This document shows positions 1 through 8,301 of a DNA stretch of 33,219 nucleotides, piece by piece (the stretch's first letter is position 1; each line of letters opens with the position of its first letter). The notes beneath the pieces are model-generated. The model ran no database searches, was not told the DNA's origin, and saw only the letters and a program-made list of their open reading frames with translations. The position numbers and the translations under genes were made by a program. Origin of the DNA: Candidatus Poribacteria bacterium (lineage in GTDB: Bacteria > Poribacteria > WGA-4E > WGA-3G); contig JAPOOP010000439.1 in NCBI GenBank assembly GCA_026713385.1, positions 1 through 33,219 on the forward strand. The letters run 5' to 3'.

Positions 1-513
1 AACGTAATCACCATCGATGTAAGTATGGACGTAGTCTGGAGTAGCGACACACCCGACGTGATGCCATTCACCATCACCGTGTTTGTGTTCCCAAGGATTA
101 TTCGTCAGACCAGCCGCGGGAGTCCAGAGGCTCAGCTCATTCGTCGTAATAAAGCCGAACTCAGGGGAATCGTTCTGTCCGACGAGTCCAGTCCGGGCGG
201 GGGGATCGTCCGTGCTTTGTATCCATGCAAGAATGGTGAATTCTTCGAGAGCATCAAGAAGTTTCTGTTCAGTCGTGACACAGCCTGCTTTGCCATCAAA
301 GTCGAGTGCCATACCGAATTTACCATCTACCCATGGGGATTTGACGACTTCGCCATCATTTCCTGCACCAGATGAGTCTTTAGCGACATCGCCTTTGCCT
401 TCATCAAAGAGCCAGATACCGACTGCAGATTCAAAATCAATCTCAGCGGTGCTGACGTGAACAGCGATGAGGCTAAAACAGATGACGCCGAGCGTTAATA
501 ATACCTTTTTCAT
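1..513 (-). CDS. LamG/concanavalin A-like domain secreted protein, C-terminus cut by window edge
   Basis: The reading frame is open from an ATG at 513 to the window edge, giving 171 codons with no stop, so the C-terminus lies outside. An AAGGAA Shine-Dalgarno sits about 8 bases upstream. The first ~23 residues (MKKVLLTLGVICFSLIAVHVS) form a signal peptide ending near STA-E, so the protein is exported. From about residue 30 the pattern VGIWLFDEGKGDVAKDSSG, then DFDGKAGCV, then FTILAWIQS, then GEWHHVGCVA and YIDGDYV is typical of LamG/pentraxin-like jelly-roll domains, which bind glycans or mediate adhesion. The ligand cannot be told. It lies head-to-tail with another secreted protein (743-1519), separated by that gene's terminator and its own promoter, so the two are probably separate transcription units. 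Confidence 0.85.
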   Translation of the reverse strand, partial: MKKVLLTLGVICFSLIAVHVSTAEIDFESAVGIWLFDEGKGDVAKDSSGAGNDGEVVKSPWVDGKFGMALDFDGKAGCVTTEQKLLDALEEFTILAWIQSTDDPPARTGLVGQNDSPEFGFITTNELSLWTPAAGLTNNPWEHKHGDGEWHHVGCVATPDYVHTYIDGDYV

Positions 514-594
514 AGTTAATTCCTTTTTTTGTTTGCTGAGAGCGTGCTTGAAACGCACGTCTACGGGATTAAGGTTAATACTCTACTTTTAATT

Positions 595-623
595 ATAATA
601 ACGTATATAGCACGAAATTGCAA
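595..623 (-). promoter_or_regulatory. Putative sigma-70 promoter of the LamG gene
   Basis: On the minus strand TTGCAA (-35, 623-618) is followed by a 17-base spacer and TATTAT (-10, 600-595). Transcription would begin near 588, leaving a 5' leader of about 75 bases. The leader contains a perfect 5-bp hairpin (CGTGC/GCACG, 543-559) before the AAGGAA ribosome site. Predicted from sequence only. Confidence 0.45.
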
Positions 624-688
624 GAAAAAACCTGACTCAGCAAAGCCTGATATGTTTGTACACATTGTGGCTTTTCTAAATCAGGTTT
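622..688 (-). terminator. Likely Rho-independent terminator after the NPCBM gene
   Basis: On the minus strand an outer 8-bp stem (AAACCTGA at 688-681 with TCAGGTTT at 635-628) encloses an inner 6-bp stem (AAAGCC 674-669 with GGCTTT 647-642). A T-run follows directly. It begins about 55 bases past the stop codon of the NPCBM gene. It overlaps the -35 of the next gene by two bases, so the end of one unit and the promoter of the next are compressed together. Confidence 0.6.
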
Positions 689-742
689 AAGAACATTGTT
701 TAGAATGTCCATCTGTTACAATGGTCAAAAGATTCTCAGCGT

Positions 743-1519
743 CTAATAACTATCTTTCAAATGTCCCCAGATTGTGGGGAGTTTGTTAGCGGGTTCAACG
801 GCGAGTGCTTGAGCGTTCAGGAGTTTGGCATCGCCAATTGCGGAGTGATCGCAGCCTCCTCCGTCGCCCCCATCGCCCATGATGATTTCAAGTTCCTTGG
901 CGTTGGCAGAAATATCAAATTCCACTTTGACAGCGTCAACGTTCTTCCCACCATCGGTGCCTTGAAGTGTATCAGATTTGAAAACCTGTTTTCCATCAAC
1001 GCTGAAAGTGAAATCACCGCTGCCGCCGTGTCCACATTCTGCGGGGTCTTTCTCATCGGACATGCCGACATAGCCTTCAAATTTGAGATAGTTATCGCCG
1101 CTTAAATCGTAGATAAGCGTTGCGACGGAATGCGCGCCGATCCCGCGTTCAAAGTAGATACCACCGATAACGATTTCGTTGCGGGTTCCGCCGCCTTCGC
1201 CGATAGTTGCATTGTCTGCATTAATGGGACCGCCCCACCCCGTCCACTCGGCTTCTGGGTTATTAGGGATAAGTCCGCATTTATTCGGTTTCGGTGTGCT
1301 ACCGCCAATGAAGGCAAGATAGGTGACACCGTTCCGGTCATCTTCTTCGACGACCTCATCATAATCGTTCTGAACGGCATCTCCTTCTTTTCCGACCTCT
1401 TTGACAGGTTTCGCGCCATCACCATCTATATTTTCGCAGTCGGCTTTACCCGCATAGACACTGAAAGCGAGTCCAAGGGTAAGCATGAGGATGAGCGTGC
1501 ATACGTTAAGAGTTTTCAA
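743..1519 (-). CDS. Secreted NPCBM/NEW2-like domain protein (TTG start)
   Basis: 258 residues. The start is a TTG at 1519, chosen because GGAGGT lies 5 bases upstream and because residues 1-23 (MKTLNVCTLILMLTLGLAFSVYA) form a clean signal peptide with an AxA-like cleavage site. Residues ~60-235 match the NPCBM/NEW2 pattern: a strand with YLAFIGGSTPKPNKC, then GGIYFERGIGAHSVATLIYD (the diagnostic GIGxH segment), then YLKFEGYVGMSDEKD and FSVDGKQVFKSDTLQG, then a final beta-strand series. These jelly-roll modules bind carbohydrate, usually next to glycoside hydrolase domains, but no catalytic domain is fused here. It probably acts as an extracellular or periplasmic glycan-binding protein. An acidic low-complexity stretch (residues ~30-60) links it to the signal peptide. 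It is bounded by the ndk terminator upstream and its own terminator downstream. Confidence 0.85.
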   Translation of the reverse strand: MKTLNVCTLILMLTLGLAFSVYAGKADCENIDGDGAKPVKEVGKEGDAVQNDYDEVVEEDDRNGVTYLAFIGGSTPKPNKCGLIPNNPEAEWTGWGGPINADNATIGEGGGTRNEIVIGGIYFERGIGAHSVATLIYDLSGDNYLKFEGYVGMSDEKDPAECGHGGSGDFTFSVDGKQVFKSDTLQGTDGGKNVDAVKVEFDISANAKELEIIMGDGGDGGGCDHSAIGDAKLLNAQALAVEPANKLPTIWGHLKDSY

Positions 1520-1590
1520 TTTTTACCTCCATCTGTTTTTCGTGTTTTTTGCACAAGAGTTCTCGACTGAGATCTAAACTGTGCATGATG

Positions 1591-1613
1591 AAAAAAAACG
1601 CAGTTTGATGCGT
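1591..1613 (-). terminator. Rho-independent terminator downstream of ndk
   Basis: On the minus strand ACGCA-TCAAAC-TGCGT forms a 5-bp stem with a 6-base loop, followed directly by a run of T residues. It starts 5 bases beyond the ndk stop codon, the expected position for an intrinsic terminator. The stem is short, so the call is moderate. Confidence 0.55.
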
Positions 1614-1618
1614 ATCCG

Positions 1619-2083
1619 TTACACCACCGAAGGATGCAGGATTGCTTCGTCCATTCGGTGATACTTGTAGCGTTCGTCGGGCGCGAACACGATTTCCAAT
1701 TCGCGCTGCGCACTCTTTGGAGAGTCTGAGGCGTGTACAACGTTATGTGTTATATTGATTGAGAAATCGCCTCGGATACTTCCTGGTTGTGATTTCGTTG
1801 GGTCGGTTTCTCCGTTGAGGATACGAACTAACTCTATCGCGCCTCGTCCTTCAATGGCTAAGGCGACAATTGGTGCCGAGGTCATAAATTTGATGAGTAC
1901 ATCGTAAAAAGATTTTCCTTGATGGACGGCATAGAGTTTTTCTGCCGTGTCGCGCGGAAGTTGCAGCAGTTTCATCCCAACGATTTTGAGTCCTTTGTGT
2001 TCATAGCGAGCGATGACTTCACCGATAAGCCCACGTTGAACACCGTCTGGTTTGATGAGAACCAGTGTTTGTTCTGTTTCCAT
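1619..2083 (-). CDS. ndk: Nucleoside diphosphate kinase
   Basis: Transfers the gamma phosphate from ATP to nucleoside diphosphates through a phosphohistidine, balancing (d)NTP pools in the cytoplasm. At 154 residues it is close to the usual ~140-150. The N-terminus ETEQTLVLIKPDGVQRGLIG contains the conserved KPD nucleotide-binding segment. GSIRGDF is the conserved arginine loop. NITHNVVHASDSPKSAQRE holds the catalytic histidine in the N-x-V/I-H-A-S-D-S signature. The ATG at 2083 has a purine-rich GGGGGGA just upstream. It is transcribed alone, divergently from the acetyltransferase gene, with a terminator immediately downstream. Nothing is unusual about it. Confidence 0.97.
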   Translation of the reverse strand: METEQTLVLIKPDGVQRGLIGEVIARYEHKGLKIVGMKLLQLPRDTAEKLYAVHQGKSFYDVLIKFMTSAPIVALAIEGRGAIELVRILNGETDPTKSQPGSIRGDFSINITHNVVHASDSPKSAQRELEIVFAPDERYKYHRMDEAILHPSVV

Positions 2084-2155
2084 AGTCCCCCCATTTTAAC
2101 CTGCGTGCCTACACAGCACGCCTATATTAACGCTTTACTATACAAGCATTCGGGC

Positions 2156-2184
2156 TTGACAGCAAGCCATTTTAAGTATACCAT
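2156..2184 (+). promoter_or_regulatory. Putative sigma-70 promoter of the acetyltransferase gene
   Basis: TTGACA (2156-2161), a 17-base spacer and TACCAT (2179-2184) lie about 55 bases before the start codon in the ndk/acetyltransferase divergent spacer. The -35 is a perfect match and the -10 is weak. Confidence 0.4.
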
Positions 2185-2241
2185 ATCTCTCACGGTGTTT
2201 GTCAATTTTATTTTCCCGAAATTGGTCCAGTAGAGGTGGTT

Positions 2242-3219
2242 ATGTACGGTAAACTCGGAGAAGTAGTACTGAAAACAGAAGAACGGATGGAAGTCGGTGT
2301 GATTACTGCCCCAGATGCATCTCATGCCGAAGAGATGAAACAATTCCTTGGACATAAGCCTGGCAACTACAAGTGGCATATTGAGCGGTGTGTCATGGAG
2401 GTGCTTGATGCGTTAGAAACCCGTTTCTATGTCGGTAAACTTGACGGAGAGGTGATTACCAACATCATGACAGTCGAGTACGAAGGGGTCGGTATTTTAG
2501 GACACGTTTTCACGCTCCCGCAACAGCGGAGGAAGGGTGCGTGCAAAGGCGTGATGGCGTATCAGATGGAGGATTTCCGACAGCGGTCAGGTGGCGCGCT
2601 CTATCTCGGTACAGGCTACAATAGCCCTCCGTATTACATCTACCATAGTTTCGGATTTGAGAGTGTCTATCCAGAATCCGGTTTTATGAAGTATCAGGTG
2701 GGTGAAGACTTTGAGGAACGTTACTTCGCGCCTGCGCCTGCACACCCGAAGCCCGTGGAATGGCACGATTGGCCGAAAGTCACGGCGTTATCGGGCATTG
2801 TCGGATGGGACGCACTGCGGAGCCTTGCGTGGAATGTTTACGGTCCCACGAACCTTGAAGGCGGTTTTCTCAGTTTCAAACACGATTTGGAAACCGAAGA
2901 TACCTACGCTGATGCGAAGTTACTAATTTCATCAGGTGGTGCGATCGTGGGATGGGCAACTGTCGGTCGCGATGCGCGCTGGCGACCCGTAACTGCGGTG
3001 TTGGATCTCTTCTTTCATCCGAATTTTGCGGACGCTGTTCCTGCGTTACTTTCAGCCGTAGCGTTTCCTGACGCAAAGGTTCAGTGTTATGTTGATAGTG
3101 GTGCTGAGAAGAAGGCGGCGGTTTTAGAAACCGCAGGCTTTACCTGCGAAGGTCGGTTCAAAGACCAATTCACAGCCGGCGGACAGCATTACGATGTTCT
3201 GGTGTTCGCACGGGCGTGA
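2242..3219 (+). CDS. Tandem GNAT-family N-acetyltransferase
   Basis: 325 residues from the ATG at 2242. A GTG two codons upstream is possible, but AGAGG at 2232-2236 favours the ATG. The N-terminal half shows the GNAT fold signature: LGHVFTLPQQRRKGACKGVM is beta-4 with the Q/R-x-x-G-x-G/A acetyl-CoA pyrophosphate loop, followed by ALYLGTGYNSPPYYIYHSFG with the Y-x-x-x-GF segment. The C-terminal half (~200-325) looks like a second, degenerate GNAT domain ending in KKAAVLETAGFTCEGRFKDQ. The substrate cannot be predicted. Bidomain GNATs acetylate small molecules or proteins, and in many the second domain is structural. It is transcribed divergently from ndk and appears to be a single-gene unit, separated from the following operon by a promoter. 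Confidence 0.85.
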   Translation: MYGKLGEVVLKTEERMEVGVITAPDASHAEEMKQFLGHKPGNYKWHIERCVMEVLDALETRFYVGKLDGEVITNIMTVEYEGVGILGHVFTLPQQRRKGACKGVMAYQMEDFRQRSGGALYLGTGYNSPPYYIYHSFGFESVYPESGFMKYQVGEDFEERYFAPAPAHPKPVEWHDWPKVTALSGIVGWDALRSLAWNVYGPTNLEGGFLSFKHDLETEDTYADAKLLISSGGAIVGWATVGRDARWRPVTAVLDLFFHPNFADAVPALLSAVAFPDAKVQCYVDSGAEKKAAVLETAGFTCEGRFKDQFTAGGQHYDVLVFARA

Positions 3220-3281
3220 TCAGCGTGTTAAGGTCACTACGTAAGTACCCCTCATCGTTTATTACACTTGCACATTTTAAT

Positions 3282-3311
3282 TTGACAAATTTTTAACACT
3301 TGTGGTATGGT
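3282..3311 (+). promoter_or_regulatory. Promoter of the five-gene helicase/nuclease operon
   Basis: A perfect TTGACA (3282-3287), an 18-base spacer and TATGGT (3306-3311) precede the first gene by about 80 bases. The element shares CATTTTAA-Y-TTGACA and the spacer end TTAAC-M-CTTGTGG-TAT with the promoter at 15154-15183, so both genes may use one promoter class. Roughly 75 bases of leader follow, with no strong secondary structure seen. Confidence 0.6.
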
Positions 3312-3392
3312 GAAGTTAGAATTCAAATTGTGCAACGCCCTTCCTCCGCAAACTTTATAGCGTGAACCTCTTGATAAGCGGAATAAATAATT

Positions 3393-5378
3393 ATGGTAAC
3401 GTATGAACAGTGGAATAAGGCAATCATCTCCTACTTCTTTGAAGATCACGATGATCCCGATCAGATTGTCTTTCTGCAAACAGATGCTAATACACTACTT
3501 GAAATTGCCATAAAATCTAATTTCAATGTGGCAGATGCTGATGAGGCTGTTGGTAGTTTGACAGAAGCTGTACGGGACAAAATGGTTCGTTACAATTCAG
3601 TTATCCTCTCAGCGGTAAATCCAACCAAATCGGAAAAAGAACCACCTCAAGTTGCTTTCCTTGCTCTTACTGTATTTGCCGCAAGTCGGATGAACTCTGA
3701 AGGCTCCATATATTTTACTGACTATTACACCCGTCTTAATGAAATGTTATTTGATGAATCAATTCAGAACGCCCCGCAAGGTTTTGACCGTTACCACTTT
3801 GAAGAATTATGGATTGATCTACAAAGATGGGTGAAATATGAATATGGTCTTGATCTTCATTTGACTAGGGGACCACGTAATGGATGGTGTGTTTGGTATC
3901 CGAAGTCGCAGTGCTTAATTACCAAGCACGATCAACGTGCTATCTATGTTTTTTTTAGACGTAATAAATTAACACCGGTTTCAGACTTATCGGACGATGA
4001 TCTTGAAAGGCGACTTCGTTATTGGATGTTCTCACCAACTAGCCCCAGCAAAATAGGGCGTTATTTCTCCAATGAGGTTTACAAGAAGTCCATCCTCCGC
4101 CAAGTTATATCTCTCCTACGAAATTGGGATGGTGAAATTCCACCCAAGCTGCCTAGTCATGGAAGGCAGACAACTATTCGAATCGACGTTGAGTTTCGAT
4201 TCAAAGGATTTGACAACACAGAAATACGCTATTGGTTTCGGAAGCGAGGAGGAGATGAAGTAGACTGTAAACCTAACCTGTTAGGAATTGAGCGTCTGCA
4301 GCTGTTATCTAATTCAGAAAAGTGGTTTCGACCTGATATTGACAACACAGGCAAATTTTGGAATTGGAGTTCGTTAGATCGTTTGCAATTGCAGACCGAC
4401 AAAACCAATTCAGTAGTTTATACACTAAGTGTTTCCGATCTTTGGGTTTTCCGAGAAGACTCTGAACGTGACGGTTGGCTCTCCCAAGAACGTATGCAAC
4501 TGTATGAAGATCACTTAATAGTATTCCGAAAACGTTTGGCTGGCCAAGTCATGAATTGTTTAAGACAGACTTGTGAACAGGATGTTGAAACCCCAAATCC
4601 TATCTATGTCGATAGTAAAGAAAGTGATTGGTTCTATTTACCGGTCAAACCCACCAAATGCTTATCCTTTGACAAGCATCTAGTGTGGAAGCTTTCTGTT
4701 GTTTATAGTAAGCAAATTCGTTTTATCGGTGGTTTATCGGTTAAAGACCAGAATGGACACAGAGCTTACCTTGATATCTGGCTTCCTTCCGTTTTCGTGC
4801 CAGATATGGAAAATTCTGTGGATTTGCCCTTGCAGGTTGACGATCAGTTATTCCTAGTTGGGGCGGATCGACTCGTGAGGTTGCAAAACAAACTTGGCAT
4901 TGGCATTCATCAACTTTCCTACGGGAAAAAAACACGTGAATTGAGAGTCATTGCTCCAGATCGTTCGTTGAAGCATGAAAAGAAAACTCTTACATCAGCA
5001 CTATCTGAAGATCAGAAAACTATACCCTCTTATTCTAAAAAAAGAATTGCTGATATTAGGGAGAAACCTGGATTGTGGTTGACAGGTACGAAGTTTTTGG
5101 GGATGGACATCCCTAAAGTAACATGGGACGATGTTCAAACCGAACCGTTGATCCCAACAGATGGCATCCCAAAATCTCCGGCGGACCTCATTTCGTCAGT
5201 CGTGAAGGTGGCAATAGCACTCAAACAAAGAGGCATGCCAGTACCAGATTGGTTTGACAGTACACTTGAACACCTCAACCAGAATATAGGGATCCGAATT
5301 CTTGTTGAAAAGAAATTGCGGGGCTACAGCGAAACCGCTTTGTCGTATGTTGATCTCTGCAAGCGGATAAAAGGGTAA
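3393..5378 (+). CDS. Unknown 661-residue protein, first gene of the helicase/nuclease operon
   Basis: I do not recognise a family. The start is an ATG at 3393 with only a weak GGA-containing site (AGCGGAATAAATAATT). The protein is soluble-looking, with no signal peptide or membrane segment, and rich in aromatic and charged residues. Residues ~1-60 (YEQWNKAIISYFFEDHDDPD and on) look helical. The middle holds many W/Y/F-rich beta-like segments (for example LTRGPRNGWCVWYPKSQCL, IRIDVEFRFKGF, WFYLPVKPTKCLSFDKHLVW). Residues ~595-655 are helical, with PSPADLISSVVKV-like and YSETALSYVDLCKR character. No nuclease, methyltransferase or ATPase motif was found. The position directly before a coiled-coil protein and a DruE-type helicase, 6 bases from the next gene, suggests a structural or target-recognition subunit of a defence complex. 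That role is an inference from context only. Confidence 0.8.
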   Translation: MVTYEQWNKAIISYFFEDHDDPDQIVFLQTDANTLLEIAIKSNFNVADADEAVGSLTEAVRDKMVRYNSVILSAVNPTKSEKEPPQVAFLALTVFAASRMNSEGSIYFTDYYTRLNEMLFDESIQNAPQGFDRYHFEELWIDLQRWVKYEYGLDLHLTRGPRNGWCVWYPKSQCLITKHDQRAIYVFFRRNKLTPVSDLSDDDLERRLRYWMFSPTSPSKIGRYFSNEVYKKSILRQVISLLRNWDGEIPPKLPSHGRQTTIRIDVEFRFKGFDNTEIRYWFRKRGGDEVDCKPNLLGIERLQLLSNSEKWFRPDIDNTGKFWNWSSLDRLQLQTDKTNSVVYTLSVSDLWVFREDSERDGWLSQERMQLYEDHLIVFRKRLAGQVMNCLRQTCEQDVETPNPIYVDSKESDWFYLPVKPTKCLSFDKHLVWKLSVVYSKQIRFIGGLSVKDQNGHRAYLDIWLPSVFVPDMENSVDLPLQVDDQLFLVGADRLVRLQNKLGIGIHQLSYGKKTRELRVIAPDRSLKHEKKTLTSALSEDQKTIPSYSKKRIADIREKPGLWLTGTKFLGMDIPKVTWDDVQTEPLIPTDGIPKSPADLISSVVKVAIALKQRGMPVPDWFDSTLEHLNQNIGIRILVEKKLRGYSETALSYVDLCKRIKG

Positions 5379-5384
5379 GAATTC

Positions 5385-7415
5385 ATGCAAGCAAAACCGT
5401 ATCCAGAAGCGAAACGAAGAATTTTAATGGAGCGAAGTGCAACAGATCTTATAGCGTTCCTAGGAGAGGTAACAGATCAAACTGGAAAACGGTTTATACG
5501 ACAGGACTTGCTTGAAAACAAGGTGTCAGGATTTAGACGCGGACGTGCCCCGTTAACTATAACGGTTCCAAAGTTTATTGCGAAATTGAAAAATGAACAA
5601 GAACTCACGAATCATGATTCTGCCATATGGAATTCGTTTGTAAGTGTCTGGATGTATTGGGTTAAATCCCGCCCAGAATTGGAAGATATCTTAACTACCT
5701 TTGACAACGGAATGGATTTTGATGAAAATCATAAGTGCCTCATCCCCCCGAATAGCGAACTTGATGTGCAGTGTTTTAAAACTTTATTGGAAGCAAATCA
5801 CAACCACATAACTGATCAGGAGACAATTCGCCGTTTTTACGAGTACGGTTACTTCAACAAAGATGAACAAATCGAGGCTATAATTGATAGGACCCTTCCT
5901 CGCGACGAAATTGAACGACGGCAACGACTGGAGCAACTTGTCCATAAGATTAATAAATTAGCACAAACCGTTGATAAATTATCTCAAAATATCAAAAATC
6001 TTAAGTCGACAGTTTCTACTATGAAATCTGCTAATGAATTGGAACGGAAATTTACTCAACAAATAGCAGAGATGCACAGACCTTTTGAGACACAACTTCA
6101 GCAATTTGAACAAGAAATCATAGATGTGCATAAAGTGCTTGAAACACGGCCATCCAATACAGAATCGAATTCTATCCAAATGGTCGGATTGTTGAAGCAG
6201 ATTAATTCGCTTAATTCACGACTCTCGGGAATTGAGGAATCGGTTAATTCGTTTGAAAATAAACTCCCTCGAACTGAATTTGCTACTAAAATGGAACAGA
6301 AAATATCCCAGCTCGACCAGCAAATACCAAAGGAAATTCAATCCTTTGAGGCTCGGTTGGATGTGGCTTTAAACAAAGCAATCACCATAATCAAAACGGA
6401 GGCTGAAGAACAACATCAAACAACTGATGCACCGCGAATCGCCCATGAAGCTATCCGTATTGGAAATCGTTATGGTGCCCATTTGCGGGATAAAACTGAA
6501 CGTTACTCAGATGAAACTGATTATCTTTCCAATTTTAGTTATGGTCTGAGAAAGTTTGGTGTGACAGATTCTGAAGAAACGGCAACAGCTATTCATGTCG
6601 CGATGAAAGCCTTTCCTGCCCTTGAGATTACCGACGATCGGATACTGAAAGTCTGGCGCATGTTATGCGGCGAGCATTTGTACTTCACAACAATTCGTGT
6701 AGAAATGGGTTGGCTCGGATTGCAAGATTGGTTTCCAGGTTTTTTTGCCGAAGAGTGCCTTAAAGAAAGGTTAGAACGGGTTGACCTTGAGATTTCAATT
6801 AAGAGGATGCTTGAGCTTGGCGATATGCCTTGGATAATCTATTTGATTAATTGTGACAGATCGTTTCCGGAGAGTTACCTTCCGCACTTTTTGGATTGGG
6901 TTAGTAGGCTTTGTAAAGATGGTATCAGAGTATTCCTTATCCGTTGTTCGGGGACAAATCGTTGTGAGACAAATGAGGATTTTTATGAGCGAGTAGCACG
7001 TCTGCCTAACCCCCAGGATAGAGAACCGATTGAGGCAAAAAACTTAAGACCTTCAGACATCGTTACGTTATCTGAATGGAAATTTTGGTGTCGGTCAGAT
7101 CAGAACTCTAACTCTCAATATGAAATACACTCTGATTTTTTGGAAGATATCAGATCAGTTGTTGAAAACAAAGGCGTGCAAATTCCAATGGAACTTCTCC
7201 GGGAAATCCAACATTATGTACGGCTCTCACATGACTTACTGGCATCAAAACGCGCCCTTGATTGGGCATTAAAATTGCGTCTCGTGCCATGGATTGAAAA
7301 TCAACCTAAAGTGGTAGATAGTGTTTTAAGTATGCTGGATCGGGACGATAATGAATTACAGCATTTCCATGAAGGATTGCAACAAGCCCTCGAGAAAGCA
7401 AATGAATCAAACTGA
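5385..7415 (+). CDS. Unknown coiled-coil protein, second gene of the operon
   Basis: 676 residues from the ATG at 5385, 6 bases after the previous stop. A second ATG at 5427 is an alternative start. Three parts can be seen: an N-terminal ~170-residue helical region; a long heptad-rich coiled coil at about 172-345, starting at LPRDEIERRQRLEQLVHKIN with repeated Q/K/E/L heptads; and a ~310-residue C-terminal globular region. The last part includes WIIYLINCDRSFPESYLPHF, which loosely resembles the hydrophobic-strand plus acidic (Walker B-like) segment of P-loop ATPases, but no Walker A (GxxxxGK) is present, so ATPase activity is not claimed. No family is recognised. A coiled coil in a helicase/nuclease operon suggests oligomerisation or DNA bridging. 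Its end overlaps the next gene by 14 bases. Confidence 0.8.
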   Translation: MQAKPYPEAKRRILMERSATDLIAFLGEVTDQTGKRFIRQDLLENKVSGFRRGRAPLTITVPKFIAKLKNEQELTNHDSAIWNSFVSVWMYWVKSRPELEDILTTFDNGMDFDENHKCLIPPNSELDVQCFKTLLEANHNHITDQETIRRFYEYGYFNKDEQIEAIIDRTLPRDEIERRQRLEQLVHKINKLAQTVDKLSQNIKNLKSTVSTMKSANELERKFTQQIAEMHRPFETQLQQFEQEIIDVHKVLETRPSNTESNSIQMVGLLKQINSLNSRLSGIEESVNSFENKLPRTEFATKMEQKISQLDQQIPKEIQSFEARLDVALNKAITIIKTEAEEQHQTTDAPRIAHEAIRIGNRYGAHLRDKTERYSDETDYLSNFSYGLRKFGVTDSEETATAIHVAMKAFPALEITDDRILKVWRMLCGEHLYFTTIRVEMGWLGLQDWFPGFFAEECLKERLERVDLEISIKRMLELGDMPWIIYLINCDRSFPESYLPHFLDWVSRLCKDGIRVFLIRCSGTNRCETNEDFYERVARLPNPQDREPIEAKNLRPSDIVTLSEWKFWCRSDQNSNSQYEIHSDFLEDIRSVVENKGVQIPMELLREIQHYVRLSHDLLASKRALDWALKLRLVPWIENQPKVVDSVLSMLDRDDNELQHFHEGLQQALEKANESN

Positions 7416-8301
7416 AATCAACGTCTATGATAAACTCCTATATTATCTATCGCACGCAGGTGAGTTACGTTGGGAAAAATTCAAAGATGCAACAAGTAGG
7501 TTAACAGATAATCAACAACATTTTAATCCGTCCACCTACCTTCAGTCTCTTGGTCGGTTGGGACATCTTGATTATGACCCTATGGAGTTAACTCGCGTTG
7601 TAATTGCTCCTGCTGCTCTGATTGATACAGCAGTGGAAAATCGATATGTCCTTGTTGGGAGTCGAACACCAGCCTTTCTTGAGGAAATCAAAAATTACGT
7701 TGCAGATACAGGAGGAAAATGGCATACAAAATTTAATAAATATGCTCCAACAACTATCGTTTTGAGCGACTTGACGGATGCTTCTCTTACCAAAATTGGG
7801 AACTTAGGTATTCACATTAGCCTCGCATTCTCGGCGAAATTGTCAGAACTCTTGCCAAAACCAAAACATACGGATTTTCCTAGGCAAACAGAAATGCCAT
7901 TTCCAGACTCAGTAAAAAAGTTTAATCTCAAGACTTTAGAATACGAATCGGATAACCAACAGCATGGTAATGGACTCTACGAAATTCCACCACAATATGG
8001 TCGCAGTGTTTATATATTAAGGTCTGGTTCTGACCAACGAAAAGTGCCACGTGATTGGGGTGTTTGGCTTACATTTTCTGCCGTTGGTAGAACGACTGGA
8101 TTGGTTTCTTATGTAGAAAAAACTCGAACATGGTGTGTGGGCTTTCAATTGCAGGTCCCGTTAATTATAGATCGGTGTGCTACGCTCTGCTCAGGTTTTC
8201 CACCAGAACTAAAGAGCAATTCCTATCACTATTCGGATGTGCCAATAGGTGTTGCATACCAATTAACCAAATCGCTTCATCAAAAATGGGAGGTTATTTG
8301 A
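7402..8301 (+). CDS. Unknown 299-residue protein, third gene of the operon
   Basis: The ATG at 7402 (MNQTEINVYDKLLYYLS) is preferred over the longer frame from 7351. The long form would overlap the previous gene by 65 bases, whereas 7402 gives a 14-base overlap typical of coupled translation, with GAGAAAG just upstream. Residues ~5-55 (YDKLLYYLSHAGELRWEKFK, then TYLQSLGRLGHLDYD) have the helix spacing of a small winged-helix domain, though this is not certain. The rest is mixed alpha/beta and ends with a segment of the form ATLCSGFPPEL...DVPIGVAYQLTKSL. No catalytic motif or known family is recognised. The gene's stop overlaps the helicase start as TGATG, so the two proteins are probably made in a coupled, stoichiometric way and may interact. 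Confidence 0.8.
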   Translation: MNQTEINVYDKLLYYLSHAGELRWEKFKDATSRLTDNQQHFNPSTYLQSLGRLGHLDYDPMELTRVVIAPAALIDTAVENRYVLVGSRTPAFLEEIKNYVADTGGKWHTKFNKYAPTTIVLSDLTDASLTKIGNLGIHISLAFSAKLSELLPKPKHTDFPRQTEMPFPDSVKKFNLKTLEYESDNQQHGNGLYEIPPQYGRSVYILRSGSDQRKVPRDWGVWLTFSAVGRTTGLVSYVEKTRTWCVGFQLQVPLIIDRCATLCSGFPPELKSNSYHYSDVPIGVAYQLTKSLHQKWEVI

